This document shows positions 15,025-24,218 of a stretch of 52,982 nt of DNA, one piece after another; the stretch's first letter is position 1; each line of letters opens with the position of its first letter. The notes below the pieces were generated by a model. That model did not search any database, had not been told where the DNA came from, and worked only from the letters and a program-made list of their open reading frames with translations. The position numbers and the translations under genes were made by a program. Source of the stretch: Fuerstiella sp. (GTDB lineage: Bacteria > Planctomycetota > Planctomycetia > Planctomycetales > Planctomycetaceae); assembly GCA_022843805.1 (NCBI GenBank), contig JALHMY010000068.1, positions 1 through 52,982 of the forward strand, in the 5' to 3' direction.

Positions 15025-17076
15025 CTAAGGATTTGCCGAGGTCTTCAGCTCTCGGCCAGAGTCGGATGCCCTCAGCCGATCAAAAATCTCACGGGCGGTT
15101 TCTGCCGGGATTGCATAGCTCACCACTCGGTCAGCGCGAGCAATGTTAATACCGACCATCTTTCCATCCAGGCCGACCAGAGGCCCACCGCACTGATTGG
15201 GAAAGATATCTGCATCGTGCTGGAGTACACGGGGGTATCCGCCACTGTGAGTGCTGACGAACTGCCCCTGAAATTCACGCGACTGATACAAAGGCAGCAT
15301 CGCATCCTGATTCGTGAATCGCGGAGTCAGGATCAATTCGACGGAGCGTTCTTCGGATTTCCTGCGGAAACGAATCATGATTTTTTCACCGGGCTGATAG
15401 CCAGAGATCTTCTCAATCATCTGAGAAACAGCTCGGATCGTGATTCCGTCAATCGAAATAATTTCATCATCCGGTTGAAATTTATGTCGAGCTGCAGCAC
15501 CTCCCCGGATCACTTCCTCAATAAAGACCCGATTTCCTTCCTGTCGCAGTGCCACTCCCAGAAAGCCTTTTGCCGAGTTCGCCATTTTTCGCGATCCGAC
15601 ACTGATCACCGCTGGAATGAGCGGATTGCCTCGAGCGTCAGGGACAATCGTCAGGGTGCCTGCCGGGACATCGTCGCCCATATGCCATTCTGCCGGTTGA
15701 AGATCAGTGGCATCCACCTTCAGCAGTGCCAGATCATAGGCGTCGTCGGAACCCACTTCTCTCGGTGAAAATCGTCGGCCATCAGGCAGCACGCATTCAG
15801 GATCCAGAGCGGTTCGAATCTCTGAGGCTTTGGTGAGAATATACCCGTCCGAGGATACAACCGTACCGTAGCAGACTATGGGTCCACCATCCCGGATTGC
15901 CACAACGGAATTTCGAACGGAATGCACGACCGGCAGAAATTCCTTAATCTGCTCGGGAGCTCGCTTTTCGAAGGGACCGATTCGTCGGCCGGAACTCATT
16001 TGTTCCTGTATTTCCTCGTCTCGTTCGTCATCCTCTTCCGTTCGGTCGGATCGGTCGCCAGTCGCTCGCCGCTCGCCATCCTCTTCAGTGATATTCTCAT
16101 GAATACCGGTCTGCAAATTCAGTCGTTGTTCTTTATCATCGCGGAGTACGACCAATTCCACTGTTTTTTCATTGTCGAGCTCGGCGAGGAGCGTACCCAG
16201 GTCAAGTCGGTCGGCAAACCGTTGTCCGTCAATTGAAATCAGAGTATCACCCGGCTTAAGCCCGGCGCGATCTGCCGGACCATCTGGCACAATTCGGCTG
16301 ATTCGGGCGACAAAATCCTTCCAGCGAAGACCAACTCCGAAAAATCCGGACTCGGCTTCCCGGCTATCAAAGGCTCGCAGTTCTCCCCAGCGTTCTCCTG
16401 CGAGGAATCGATCCCAGTCACGATGGAAACAATCGATTGCTACGTGACGATTTTCGATGATCAGCATGGTAATCATGCTGTGAATCCCAATTACCTGACC
16501 TTTCATGTCGAAAAGCGGCCCACCGGAATCTCCGAGGACAATGGAGCAGTCCGAGACCACAGTCCGGTCGCCCGCCGACAGCACTCGACCAATCCGCAGC
16601 GGTGCCGGACGACCTTCCTGCATGCCGCCTGGGTTTCCCATTGCAAAACACCATTCGCCCGGTCGAAGATCCTTTGAGCGTCCCATGATGGCATGTGGAA
16701 AGGGCTTTCCGTCCGGAGCTGTTCCCTGAATCTTCAGAACAGCGGCATCCGCATTTCGATTTTTTCCCAGTACCCGAGCCCGATATTCGGCACCGTCCGG
16801 AAACGTGACCAGCACTTCCGAATCCGGCTGTATGCGACGCCGACGACCGCTGTCAACAACATGCGATGCCGTCAGAACAATTCCATCACCCGAAACGACT
16901 ACTCCACTGCCCACACCAAGACCATCGGACACTCCCACAACGGCACCGCGAACTGACAGGAATGCCTGCTGCAGCGTTTCCTGTCGTTCTCGCAGTGCGT
17001 CCGGAATATCAGCGATCGCCGACTGAGCGGCTAAGGCGAGCGATAAGACGATGGACGACACAAGAAACTGAAGCAT
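15025..17076 (-). CDS. Double HtrA-like serine protease with PDZ domains, second half degenerate
   Basis: A 683-residue exported protein (signal peptide residues 1-22). The first half is an intact trypsin-like domain with His72 (LTASHVV), Asp110 (NADAAVL) and Ser184 (GDSGGPL), followed by a PDZ domain (about 245-325). A charged linker rich in Glu, Asp and Arg (330-375) leads to a second trypsin-like domain. There the His position is Ser418 (LTKASEI), Asp448 remains, and the Ser position is Cys629 (NQCGGPL). The second PDZ domain (about 503-587) lies between the two barrels of this inactive domain rather than after it. Likely role: periplasmic quality-control protease. The second half probably acts as a binding or regulatory module. 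Confidence 0.9.
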   Translation of the reverse strand: MLQFLVSSIVLSLALAAQSAIADIPDALRERQETLQQAFLSVRGAVVGVSDGLGVGSGVVVSGDGIVLTASHVVDSGRRRRIQPDSEVLVTFPDGAEYRARVLGKNRNADAAVLKIQGTAPDGKPFPHAIMGRSKDLRPGEWCFAMGNPGGMQEGRPAPLRIGRVLSAGDRTVVSDCSIVLGDSGGPLFDMKGQVIGIHSMITMLIIENRHVAIDCFHRDWDRFLAGERWGELRAFDSREAESGFFGVGLRWKDFVARISRIVPDGPADRAGLKPGDTLISIDGQRFADRLDLGTLLAELDNEKTVELVVLRDDKEQRLNLQTGIHENITEEDGERRATGDRSDRTEEDDERDEEIQEQMSSGRRIGPFEKRAPEQIKEFLPVVHSVRNSVVAIRDGGPIVCYGTVVSSDGYILTKASEIRTALDPECVLPDGRRFSPREVGSDDAYDLALLKVDATDLQPAEWHMGDDVPAGTLTIVPDARGNPLIPAVISVGSRKMANSAKGFLGVALRQEGNRVFIEEVIRGGAAARHKFQPDDEIISIDGITIRAVSQMIEKISGYQPGEKIMIRFRRKSEERSVELILTPRFTNQDAMLPLYQSREFQGQFVSTHSGGYPRVLQHDADIFPNQCGGPLVGLDGKMVGINIARADRVVSYAIPAETAREIFDRLRASDSGRELKTSANP

Positions 17077-17480
17077 CCCACACCTCTTCCCATTTCTTTC
17101 CCAGCGCCGGCGAACGATGACTGCTGAAGCGGAAGCCGCCAGCAGTCATTTTCAGACTTTACGACGGCCTGTGCTTCAATGCAACACTCCATTATTGCCA
17201 ACATCTTAGCGTTGTCGTGAACAATCCCACAAACAAGTCCGTGATCGACAGGATTCGTTTTTTCCGGTTAAAAAAAGCAAACTGTCAGATAACGAGATCT
17301 GACGACCAGGACCTCGCAGGATTCAGCATGCGTGCGTTTATGGCCGTGTGTTCACTGTTCGGGAAGCATTTTGCCTCGTTTTTGATTCGTTGTGCATTCA
17401 AAATGTGAAATTCAAGACGTCGAATCGGAGCAGTCAATGGAGAAGAGAAATTGCGAAAAAAGCGTTCGATGCCAGCAATA
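17077..17480. other. Intergenic region upstream of the HtrA-like gene
   Basis: A 404-base spacer separates two minus-strand genes. It contains a strong hairpin at 17117-17149 (atgactgctg / cagcagtcat with an inner gcgg-aag-ccgc stem) about 40 bases ahead of the protease start codon. The rest shows no ORF or recognisable promoter. Confidence 0.55.
17117..17149. promoter_or_regulatory. Hairpin in the leader of the HtrA-like gene
   Basis: A perfect 10-bp outer stem and a 4-bp inner stem with a 3-base loop. On the plus strand it is followed by ttttcagacttt, resembling a terminator, but there is no plus-strand gene to end. On the minus strand it lies in the 5' leader of the protease gene. It may be a leader structure controlling the stress protease or the terminator of an unseen plus-strand RNA. 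Confidence 0.45.
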
Positions 17481-19070
17481 CTACCGAGCCCCAATCGGAG
17501 ATCTGGTGAGGCGTGCACTAAAATCGCTGGCCTCACACGCCATGGAGTCCGCCATGAAAGGTTCGATGCAAAACTGGTTTCGCCCTGAATGTTTTGCCCG
17601 GTACATACCGGCATCAGCAGCGGCAAAGAGCTGTCGTGCAAACTCGGATTCTTCGCAGATGACAGGACTCTCAGACAGGCCGATACTGATTGTTACCGGA
17701 ATGCTCTTCCCTTCAAACTGAATGGCCAGAGATTCGATACGGGCACGCAGTCGTTCCCCAATGATTGGCAATCCGGCTGCATTACTGTCTTCCATCAGGA
17801 TCACGAATTCTTCTCCACCGTATCGCGCAAGCAGGTCACTATCGCGCAAACCGTGCTGGAGTGATTCGGCGACAAGTTTCAGCACATAGTCGCCTGCCTG
17901 ATGTCCGTGTGTATCGTTGATTTTCTTGAAGTGATCAATGTCAACAACGGCAAGTCCCAGCGATTGATGGCGAACCCTGTGTACGGCAACCCGTTCAGCC
18001 AGCTGGGTCAGGAAATGTGCTCGATTGAAAACTCCGGTCAGAGAATCCGTGCGAGACGCCTGCAGTAAATCGGCGACACGACGTTTCAGGCGACCATTCT
18101 CCTCCATAAGCTCAATGGGAACTGGCTTCTGCTGATCAGACGTATTGGCGACGACGGCAAATGTTGATAGCTGTTCAAGAGCTTCCTGCAGCATTTCACT
18201 GGGTGATGGAAGCTGTGGAGGATCCAGGTCAAACAATCGAGCAGTTGCTTCGACTCGGTCCTGGACCAGTCCCAGCAGTTCTTCGGATGACAGTGGATTC
18301 GGGAGTTTCAGATTCGACAGTGCTTCCTCCAGCGCCACGATTGCAACACCGGGTGTTTTATCGCACATCAGGGCGGCGAGGGCATGTGCCACGCGACTGA
18401 TCTGGATCAGCGATTCCTGTTCCGATGAGTCTGCCGCGGTAGGTGTGACGTCGCTGTCCAGTAGCTGAATGGCTCGCACACATCTCGATGGAAGACCTAA
18501 TTGCTTCAGCAGTTCGCCGGACAGTTCCACATGGGTAAACCCAAGATCTTCCTGTTCAATCCTCAGCAGTGAAGCATCGCCATCCTGCCAGCGCTGCAGG
18601 CATTTCAGATACCGATCCGGCTCTGCGCGAAACAGAGCCAGCTTGCCGATGCCAGCCAGAAGATTAGTCGTATAACACTCACCGCGAAACGTGGGGGAGC
18701 CAAACTGGGCGCCAAGTACTTCAGCGGTTGTTGCCTGAACGAATGATCTGAGCCAGAACTGACGGTAATATTCTGAATGCAGGCTGGTTCCAACGGATTG
18801 CTGTGCCAGCGAAAAACTCAGGACCAGTGGAGTGACCGAGCTTCTTCCAAGCATCACCACTGCACGTTTCAGGTCCGTGATTTCGCCTCGAGTGGTATAA
18901 GTCGTTGAATTCGCGGCTTTCAGCAGCTTTCCAACGATCGCCGGGTCGTTTCGAACAATCGCCACGATCTGGTCAAGTGAACTGTTCGGATCCTGGAAGA
19001 TCTTAAGAACTTCGAGGGCAACAGTAGGAAGTGAAGGAATACGTGTATATTTGCTGAGATCAATAGTCAT
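17481..19070 (-). CDS. HDOD domain and GGDEF diguanylate cyclase protein
   Basis: A 529-residue cytoplasmic signalling protein. The N-terminal HDOD domain (about 5-200: YTRIPSLPTVALEVLKI, DPAIVGKLLKAANS, LKRAVVMLGRSSV) is a non-hydrolytic relative of HD domains. A linker of about 100 residues and a coiled stretch lead to a GGDEF domain from about 345 (DSLTGVFNRAHF, DIDHFKKINDTHGH, RYGGEEF near 415). The GGEEF active site is intact, and RDSD five residues ahead is a canonical inhibitory I-site, so it should make cyclic di-GMP with product feedback. ATG 19070 (MTIDLSKY) is chosen because the domain begins there and AAGGAG precedes it. It lies next to the flagellar operon, but divergently. Confidence 0.92.
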   Translation of the reverse strand: MTIDLSKYTRIPSLPTVALEVLKIFQDPNSSLDQIVAIVRNDPAIVGKLLKAANSTTYTTRGEITDLKRAVVMLGRSSVTPLVLSFSLAQQSVGTSLHSEYYRQFWLRSFVQATTAEVLGAQFGSPTFRGECYTTNLLAGIGKLALFRAEPDRYLKCLQRWQDGDASLLRIEQEDLGFTHVELSGELLKQLGLPSRCVRAIQLLDSDVTPTAADSSEQESLIQISRVAHALAALMCDKTPGVAIVALEEALSNLKLPNPLSSEELLGLVQDRVEATARLFDLDPPQLPSPSEMLQEALEQLSTFAVVANTSDQQKPVPIELMEENGRLKRRVADLLQASRTDSLTGVFNRAHFLTQLAERVAVHRVRHQSLGLAVVDIDHFKKINDTHGHQAGDYVLKLVAESLQHGLRDSDLLARYGGEEFVILMEDSNAAGLPIIGERLRARIESLAIQFEGKSIPVTISIGLSESPVICEESEFARQLFAAADAGMYRAKHSGRNQFCIEPFMADSMACEASDFSARLTRSPIGAR

Positions 19071-19160
19071 TGATGCAGAAACTCTCCTTGCTGCGAACCA
19101 GAAAAACGTCCCAACCCTGAGCGGTTGATTTCTGTTTCTCCACAGCGATTCGCGTAACAC

Positions 19161-19558
19161 GAAACTGTTGTCGGGGATATCACACGAATTCGTGGGACAA
19201 TCCAGTGATCAGGGTGTCTGTCCTCATGAACGCTTGCGGTGCCATAACAGCCGAATCCGGAATGGGAGGTACACCAGAAAATTCAGGTGGGGAATTCCCT
19301 TTATCCGCTGCGTCTGTTTGGATGTCATCGAAAACCTGGCTCAAAACTTGAATACAAACCAGCACATTCGGCGGCATGCTCAGGCGAGTTATTCGGTGGG
19401 GGACGATTATCCTGAATGTGCGAGTCAGCGGTGTTGCGTGCGGGTTTTCCTTCTCTGTCAGGAAAACCACCCGGCATGCCTGGATAAAGTTAAGGCAGAT
19501 AAACTTTGCCAATTGTATTGATTGCAGTGACATCGGGGTGGGATCCGATCGATCGACT
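19161..19558. other. Upstream region of the flagellar gene cluster
   Basis: This region of about 400 bases lies between the divergent HDOD-GGDEF gene and flgB and must hold the promoter of the flagellar genes. I looked for sigma-28 (TAAA-N15-GCCGATAA) and sigma-54 (GG-N10-GC) elements and saw none that fit well. The open frame that continues upstream of flgB from 19376 has no family character and is not taken as coding. Confidence 0.5.
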
Positions 19559-19915
19559 ATGCAGTCTCTCAATCCTCAGTTTGATGTGCTTGGCCGACTC
19601 ATTTCTGCCGCTGACGTTCGTCAGCGAGTAATCAGTCAGAATATTGCCAACGTGAATACTCCGAACTATCGGAGAATGGACGTTGAGTTTGAGAGTCTGC
19701 TGGCGCAGGAACTGTCAGCGCCTGGCAAGGCAGCAATCACGGCTCAGCCGATCATCAGTCAAACGGCGGGGCTGGCGACAAGAGCCGACGGAAACAATGT
19801 GGATATCGATCAGGAAATTGGCCAGCTGAATAAAAACGCTTTGCTGCAGCAGGTTTATCTGCAGTTGCTGGGAACCGAAATGAACCAGATGAGGCTTGCC
19901 ATTGAAGGCAGCTGA
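19559..19915 (+). CDS. flgB: Flagellar basal-body rod protein FlgB
   Basis: A 118-residue proximal rod protein. The family motif NIANVNTPNYRR lies near residues 30-41, and the C-terminal helix (LLQQVYLQLLGTEMNQMRLAIEG) is the coiled coil that packs in the rod. ATG 19559 (MQSLNPQFDVLGRLI) is chosen from the family start; the frame opens earlier at 19376 but that part is not conserved. It is the first gene of the cluster and forms the rod with FlgC and the FliE adaptor encoded next. Confidence 0.95.
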   Translation: MQSLNPQFDVLGRLISAADVRQRVISQNIANVNTPNYRRMDVEFESLLAQELSAPGKAAITAQPIISQTAGLATRADGNNVDIDQEIGQLNKNALLQQVYLQLLGTEMNQMRLAIEGS

Positions 19916-19940
19916 TAAGAATGGTGCAGGAAGTACTGTC

Positions 19941-20387
19941 ATGTCAATGAATCAGATACTCTCGGGAATGGAGATCAGCGCCTCCGGGCTGACCGGTGAA
20001 CGTCTGAGGATGGAAGTTGCCGCGAACAATCTGGCGAATATGCATTCCACTCGAACTCGTGAAGGCGGCCCATACCGTCGACAGCAGGTACAGTTTGAGG
20101 CAGCGATGAACGAGTACTTCCAGAGGGGTGTGTCGTCGGCCGATTCGTTGCAGGGTGTGCGTGTACTTGGACTTACCCCGGATGAAAGTCCGTTCAGGAT
20201 AATCCATGATCCAGGCCATCCGGACGCCGATCCGTCCGGGAATGTTTCGATGCCCAACGTGGATCTGTCGAGGGAAATGGTTGACCTGGTCACTTCCAGC
20301 CGGGCGTACGAAGCAAATCTGAAATCACTCGAAACATTTCGGCAACTCGCCGAACAGGCATTGGCATTACTGAGAGGTATTCGCTGA
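19941..20387 (+). CDS. flgC: Flagellar basal-body rod protein FlgC
   Basis: A 148-residue proximal rod protein. The N-terminal motif EVAANNLANMHSTRT is the rod-protein signature, and the C-terminal helix (VDLSREMVDLVTSSRAYEANLKSLET) is typical of FlgC. ATG 19941 is chosen because AGGAA lies 8-12 bases ahead and matches the family start. The stop codon overlaps the fliE start (TGATGG). Confidence 0.95.
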   Translation: MSMNQILSGMEISASGLTGERLRMEVAANNLANMHSTRTREGGPYRRQQVQFEAAMNEYFQRGVSSADSLQGVRVLGLTPDESPFRIIHDPGHPDADPSGNVSMPNVDLSREMVDLVTSSRAYEANLKSLETFRQLAEQALALLRGIR

Positions 20388-20707
20388 TGGCCATTAATCC
20401 TTTAACGTCGCTGCCTGCCACTTCGGCAATCAATGGCCCCGCCGGACCCTCAGCAGCACCGCGAACTGCGCCGCCCGGACGAGGAGACATTCCCTTTGCA
20501 GATCTGGTAAAGGGGATGATTCAGGATACCAGTCAGCAGCAGTTCGCAACGGAAGAGAGTGTCCGGAAGATGGTTTCCGGTGAGGCTGACAGTATTCATG
20601 ACGTTGTTCTGACGGCATCAAGAGCTGATCTGGCATTTCGCCTCGTCATGGAGATTCGGAATCGACTGATTTCGTCTTATCAGGAAGTCATGAGAATGCA
20701 GGTCTGA
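20387..20707 (+). CDS. fliE: Flagellar hook-basal body complex protein FliE
   Basis: A 106-residue adaptor joining the MS ring to the rod. The C-terminal half is conserved: FADLVKGMIQDTSQQQ, then SIHDVVLTASRADLAFRLVMEIRNRLISSYQEVMRMQV. The first 30 residues are Pro- and Ala-rich and variable. Its start overlaps the flgC stop by one base, so translation is coupled. Confidence 0.95.
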   Translation: MAINPLTSLPATSAINGPAGPSAAPRTAPPGRGDIPFADLVKGMIQDTSQQQFATEESVRKMVSGEADSIHDVVLTASRADLAFRLVMEIRNRLISSYQEVMRMQV

Positions 20708-20817
20708 TACCTGTTCATTCACTCGCGTTGGGGGAATCGCTTGCCGGTTAATTTAAATCGGAAGCGTGGTTTGCGGAGTGGCGAAGGCAAAGGCAGTTGC
20801 CCGGGGGAGTCTTTCAA

Positions 20818-22374
20818 ATGCAGTTACTCAGTGCGCTACTGGAACAGTTGAAGGGGCTGTGGAATCGATGGACGATCGCGCAGCGAGTTGGAATTTCAGC
20901 GGCTGCCGTCGCCTGCATTGCTGTGGTCGCAGGCACACTTGCCTGGGCCACCAGAACCGATTTTGTCGTTCTGGAAAGTCAGATGACTCCGCAAAAGGGC
21001 GCCGAAGTGGCAGGGCTGCTGCAGAATGAACAGATTCCTTTCGAACTGAACTTTTCTGGTTCCACGATCTCGGTACCGCGGTCGCAATTGAATCAGGCAA
21101 GACTGGCCCTCAAGGATATCATTAATCCTCCAGCGGGTGGGGAATCGACCGAATGGTTTGGGTTTCCCGGATCTCCGGCCGATTCCGAACAGCGTCGCCT
21201 GCGACAGCTGGAAAAACGGCTGGCTCAGTCCATCATGCTGATGAAGGGTGTCAAGTCAGCGGTTGTTCACGTAAGTCAGCCGACCCCTTCTCCATTTGCT
21301 GTGGAAAACGTACCGGCGTCCGCCAGCATCATTCTGGAACTCGCTCCCAATGGTCAGTTCGGCTCTTCCTCGGCACAGAGTATTGTGGAAATTGTATCAA
21401 GAGGCGTCGATGGCCTTTTGCCGGAAAACATTACGCTTGCAGATACCACTGGTCGTCAGCTCTCCTCCAAACAGGGTCTGGCGTCAGGAATGAACGAGCA
21501 GCTGGACTACAAAACGCAGATGGAAGCCAGCCTGATCAGAAAGGCAGAATCTCTGCTGGAAGGAATGCTGGGCAGGGGAAAGGCGATTGTTCGTGTGACG
21601 GCAGACATCGATTTCAGTGACAAGACGACAGAGACCCGCGTCTACGATAATGAAGCGCAGGCGAAACGGAATGAGTCCACGACAATTATTGAAAGTAAAG
21701 GAGGTGTAAAGGCACCCACAGGTGTTGCCGGAGCCTCCCAGAATGTTATGCCGGATCCGCCTGACGCAAACGGGGCTGGAAGCTACAAACAGGAACAGAT
21801 TACTGCAGACTATGACGTTGGTACCACGGATGAAACGGTTCGGACGGCTCCCGGAGGAATTCTTCGGCTCACGGTCTCCGCCGCCGTCGATCTGCCAAAA
21901 GCGGACGAACAGAACCCGGAATCGGCAGCATCACTCCCAACTGTAAGCCAGATTGAAGATGCAATCAAAAGAGCGGTGGGATTTGACCCTGAACGCAATG
22001 ATGAAATCAGTGTGATCGTGTCGGCCCTGAAAACACCGGAAGAGGTCGAGCCGCCGGTTTCCATGATGATGTACTGGCAGCAGTATCAGTCGCTGATTCA
22101 GACCGGCATACTGGCAGTGGCTGCTTTTCTGGCATTCGTAATTGGAATGATGTTGTTAAGAAAAATGCGTCCGGTTGTTGTGCATGCTGCGAGGGAAGAG
22201 GCTATGTCCATTGCTGATGTGCGACGGCTTCAGACAATTTCTGACCAGGCGAAAGCGCATCCTGAAGTTGTTGCCAGCATCGTTGCAGCATGGCTGAGGG
22301 AATCAGCAGGAGAAGTGAACGATACTGCGCCGCCAGCGGTCACTCCGGCGAGAGGCGCTCGTCGAGCAGCCTGA
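20818..22374 (+). CDS. fliF: Flagellar MS-ring protein FliF
   Basis: A 518-residue inner-membrane ring protein. TM1 lies at about residues 24-46 and TM2 at about 425-447. The periplasmic part contains the ring-building motifs (for example FELNFSGSTISVPRSQLNQARLALK and the VKSAVVHVSQPTPSPF segment, then SIVEIVSRGVDGLLPENITLAD). The short cytoplasmic tail, which binds FliG, ends in RGARRAA. ATG 20818 is chosen because GGGGGAG precedes it by nine bases; the TTG at 20797 is not needed. Confidence 0.95.
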   Translation: MQLLSALLEQLKGLWNRWTIAQRVGISAAAVACIAVVAGTLAWATRTDFVVLESQMTPQKGAEVAGLLQNEQIPFELNFSGSTISVPRSQLNQARLALKDIINPPAGGESTEWFGFPGSPADSEQRRLRQLEKRLAQSIMLMKGVKSAVVHVSQPTPSPFAVENVPASASIILELAPNGQFGSSSAQSIVEIVSRGVDGLLPENITLADTTGRQLSSKQGLASGMNEQLDYKTQMEASLIRKAESLLEGMLGRGKAIVRVTADIDFSDKTTETRVYDNEAQAKRNESTTIIESKGGVKAPTGVAGASQNVMPDPPDANGAGSYKQEQITADYDVGTTDETVRTAPGGILRLTVSAAVDLPKADEQNPESAASLPTVSQIEDAIKRAVGFDPERNDEISVIVSALKTPEEVEPPVSMMMYWQQYQSLIQTGILAVAAFLAFVIGMMLLRKMRPVVVHAAREEAMSIADVRRLQTISDQAKAHPEVVASIVAAWLRESAGEVNDTAPPAVTPARGARRAA

Positions 22375-22447
22375 GATCAGCACACAATTTTCGAAGCTTT
22401 ACCGTACCACTAGTCACCGATTTATTCAGAAACCAGTAAATTTCCCT

Positions 22448-23485
22448 ATGGATCGTCAGCGTCAAACGATCGAACTGCTGCAACTGCTGGGTGACGATGT
22501 CGCGCAGAGTGTACTGGCACGCCTGGAGCCGGAGCAGGCAGCAAGGCTAAAGGCAAATATTACTGTCAAGCCGTCCGATGTCCCCTGGAGACCTCGTCAG
22601 CAGCGTGAGTTACTGGACAACTTCGAAGAGTTTCTTCAATTTGCCCTCAGCAATGAAATACAAAAACCGGCTCTTTTTGACGCTGGAGACGACGAACAAT
22701 CAGATGTCGGTACCAGCGGCGAAGTACAGGTGAACGACGCGGGAGAACAAAAGTCAGCAGAAAGTGAAGACCGCGAACACGGCGCAGAAGAAACGCCGCC
22801 GGCAGCAGCGGAACCGCCGGCACTCACGGGAGATCCCGTGATCGACCTGCAAACCCTAAGCATTTATCAGCTGGCACAGGCCCTCGAAACCGAACAACCG
22901 CGGACAACCGCGATTCTGCTCAGCAACCTTCCATACAAACTGGCGGCCGACGTTTTAAGTTTGCTTCCGGAAGAATTTCGAAAGGTGGTGACGAAGGAAC
23001 TCAGTCGTGAACAGCATGCACCGCCGATCCTGGTCGAGCGTATTGCCCGAGCCACTCTGCAGCGAGGACAAACGCTTTCGTCTGCTCCTCCGGATCGCCG
23101 ACAGCATGTTGACAGGCTGGCCGATCTGCTTCGATCAGTAGCGCGTCCGCAGCGGATGGGGATGCTTGCTGCCATCGAAGAGGAGAATCCGGAACTGAAT
23201 AAGGCTCTCCTGAAGCGGATGTACCGATTCGAAGACGTGACGTCGCTCGAGCCGCGAACGATTCAGCGAATCATGGGCGAAATCGATGGGGCGACACTGA
23301 CACTTGCCCTGTACAACACGACAGCAGACGTTCGGGAAGCAATTCTTGGCAATCTTTCCCGCCGTGCCCGCCAGTCAATCGAAGAAGAACTCAGCTTCCA
23401 GACTCATGTGCCTGAGTCCCGCGTCAACAGTGCTCGTGACACCATCGCCGAAGTGATCGCCAGAATCGATCAGGAAAGCGAATAG
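22448..23485 (+). CDS. fliG: Flagellar motor switch protein FliG
   Basis: A 345-residue rotor protein that contacts the stator and sets rotation direction. The middle and C-terminal domains are recognisable: EQPRTTAILLSNLPYKLAADVLSLLP (the EHPQ-type region reads EQPR), then FEDVTSLEPRTIQRIMGEIDGATLTLAL and LSRRARQSIEEELSF, with the charged torque helix. The N-terminal third, which binds FliF, is divergent and followed by an acidic, Ala/Glu-rich linker (about 80-130). It follows fliF by 73 bases. Confidence 0.9.
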   Translation: MDRQRQTIELLQLLGDDVAQSVLARLEPEQAARLKANITVKPSDVPWRPRQQRELLDNFEEFLQFALSNEIQKPALFDAGDDEQSDVGTSGEVQVNDAGEQKSAESEDREHGAEETPPAAAEPPALTGDPVIDLQTLSIYQLAQALETEQPRTTAILLSNLPYKLAADVLSLLPEEFRKVVTKELSREQHAPPILVERIARATLQRGQTLSSAPPDRRQHVDRLADLLRSVARPQRMGMLAAIEEENPELNKALLKRMYRFEDVTSLEPRTIQRIMGEIDGATLTLALYNTTADVREAILGNLSRRARQSIEEELSFQTHVPESRVNSARDTIAEVIARIDQESE

Positions 23486-23495
23486 GAGCAGCACG

Positions 23496-24218
23496 ATGGC
23501 GAAACTGCGTATTGATCTTTTGCGTTCACCGGCTCGAATCAGCGCTGGGGCTGACGTCTATAAGCTGCCTCCGCGTCCCGTCCGTCTGGCCGAGTTTCTG
23601 ACAGCGGAGAAACCGACTGTCGTACAGGCTGAACCTCCTGCCCAACATGCTCCTGTTGAGGTTCAGGAACCTGTGATCAGTGCTGCTCCCGGAGTATCGC
23701 ACGAAGAAATGGCGGTATTGATGGAGTTGCTGTCATCAGTGGCAGAGGATGTGGCAGCAGTTCGTGAACAGCAGCGTCAGTCACTTGCAGAAATGCAGAC
23801 GGCTACGATCGAACTGGCTGTTGCAGCAGCCTCATGGCTCACCGGAACCGCGATTGATGCGGGTATGTTCGCGGTGGACGATCTGGTTCGTCTGGCTCTG
23901 GAGAAACTTGATGCCAGTTCGCCTGTTCGGGTTCAGCTAAACCCTTTGGATCATCAGCTGCTCAAAGAGCTCACGCAACAACAGCCCAATGCGGACCTTT
24001 ATGAGCAGCTGACTTGTGTTGAGAATGCTGCACTGCCGCGCGGGAGTTGCCGGATCGAGTCTGGCCGCCGCACACTGTTGTCGGATATGGAAACTCGTCT
24101 CGAAGAAATACGTCGTCTGTGGATGGAGAATCTTGATGCAACTCAGGTTGAACGTCGGGAAGATGGTGGCCATGGCCGGTCACTCCGACGTTTTCCGGAC
24201 CGCCGGGAAACTGCGTAG
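23496..24218 (+). CDS. fliH: Flagellar assembly protein FliH
   Basis: A 240-residue regulator of the export ATPase FliI. An Ala/Pro-rich N-terminal half is followed by a coiled region (VAAVREQQRQSLAEMQTATIEL) and a C-terminal domain resembling the peripheral stalk of rotary ATPases (AVDDLVRLALEKLDASSPVRVQLNPLDHQLL, then GSCRIESGRRTLLSDMETRLEEI). Identification rests on this pattern and on the position between fliG and fliI. The last 83 bases overlap the fliI start region. Confidence 0.85.
   Translation: MAKLRIDLLRSPARISAGADVYKLPPRPVRLAEFLTAEKPTVVQAEPPAQHAPVEVQEPVISAAPGVSHEEMAVLMELLSSVAEDVAAVREQQRQSLAEMQTATIELAVAAASWLTGTAIDAGMFAVDDLVRLALEKLDASSPVRVQLNPLDHQLLKELTQQQPNADLYEQLTCVENAALPRGSCRIESGRRTLLSDMETRLEEIRRLWMENLDATQVERREDGGHGRSLRRFPDRRETA

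Noticed and set aside
14875..15768. A 297-residue plus-strand frame antisense to the HtrA-like gene
   Set aside because: It lies mostly on the opposite strand of a clear protease coding sequence and has no family character.
19485..19505. Possible sigma-28 element (ataaagttaaggcagataaac) upstream of flgB
   Set aside because: The -35-like and -10-like parts are too close together (about five bases rather than fifteen).
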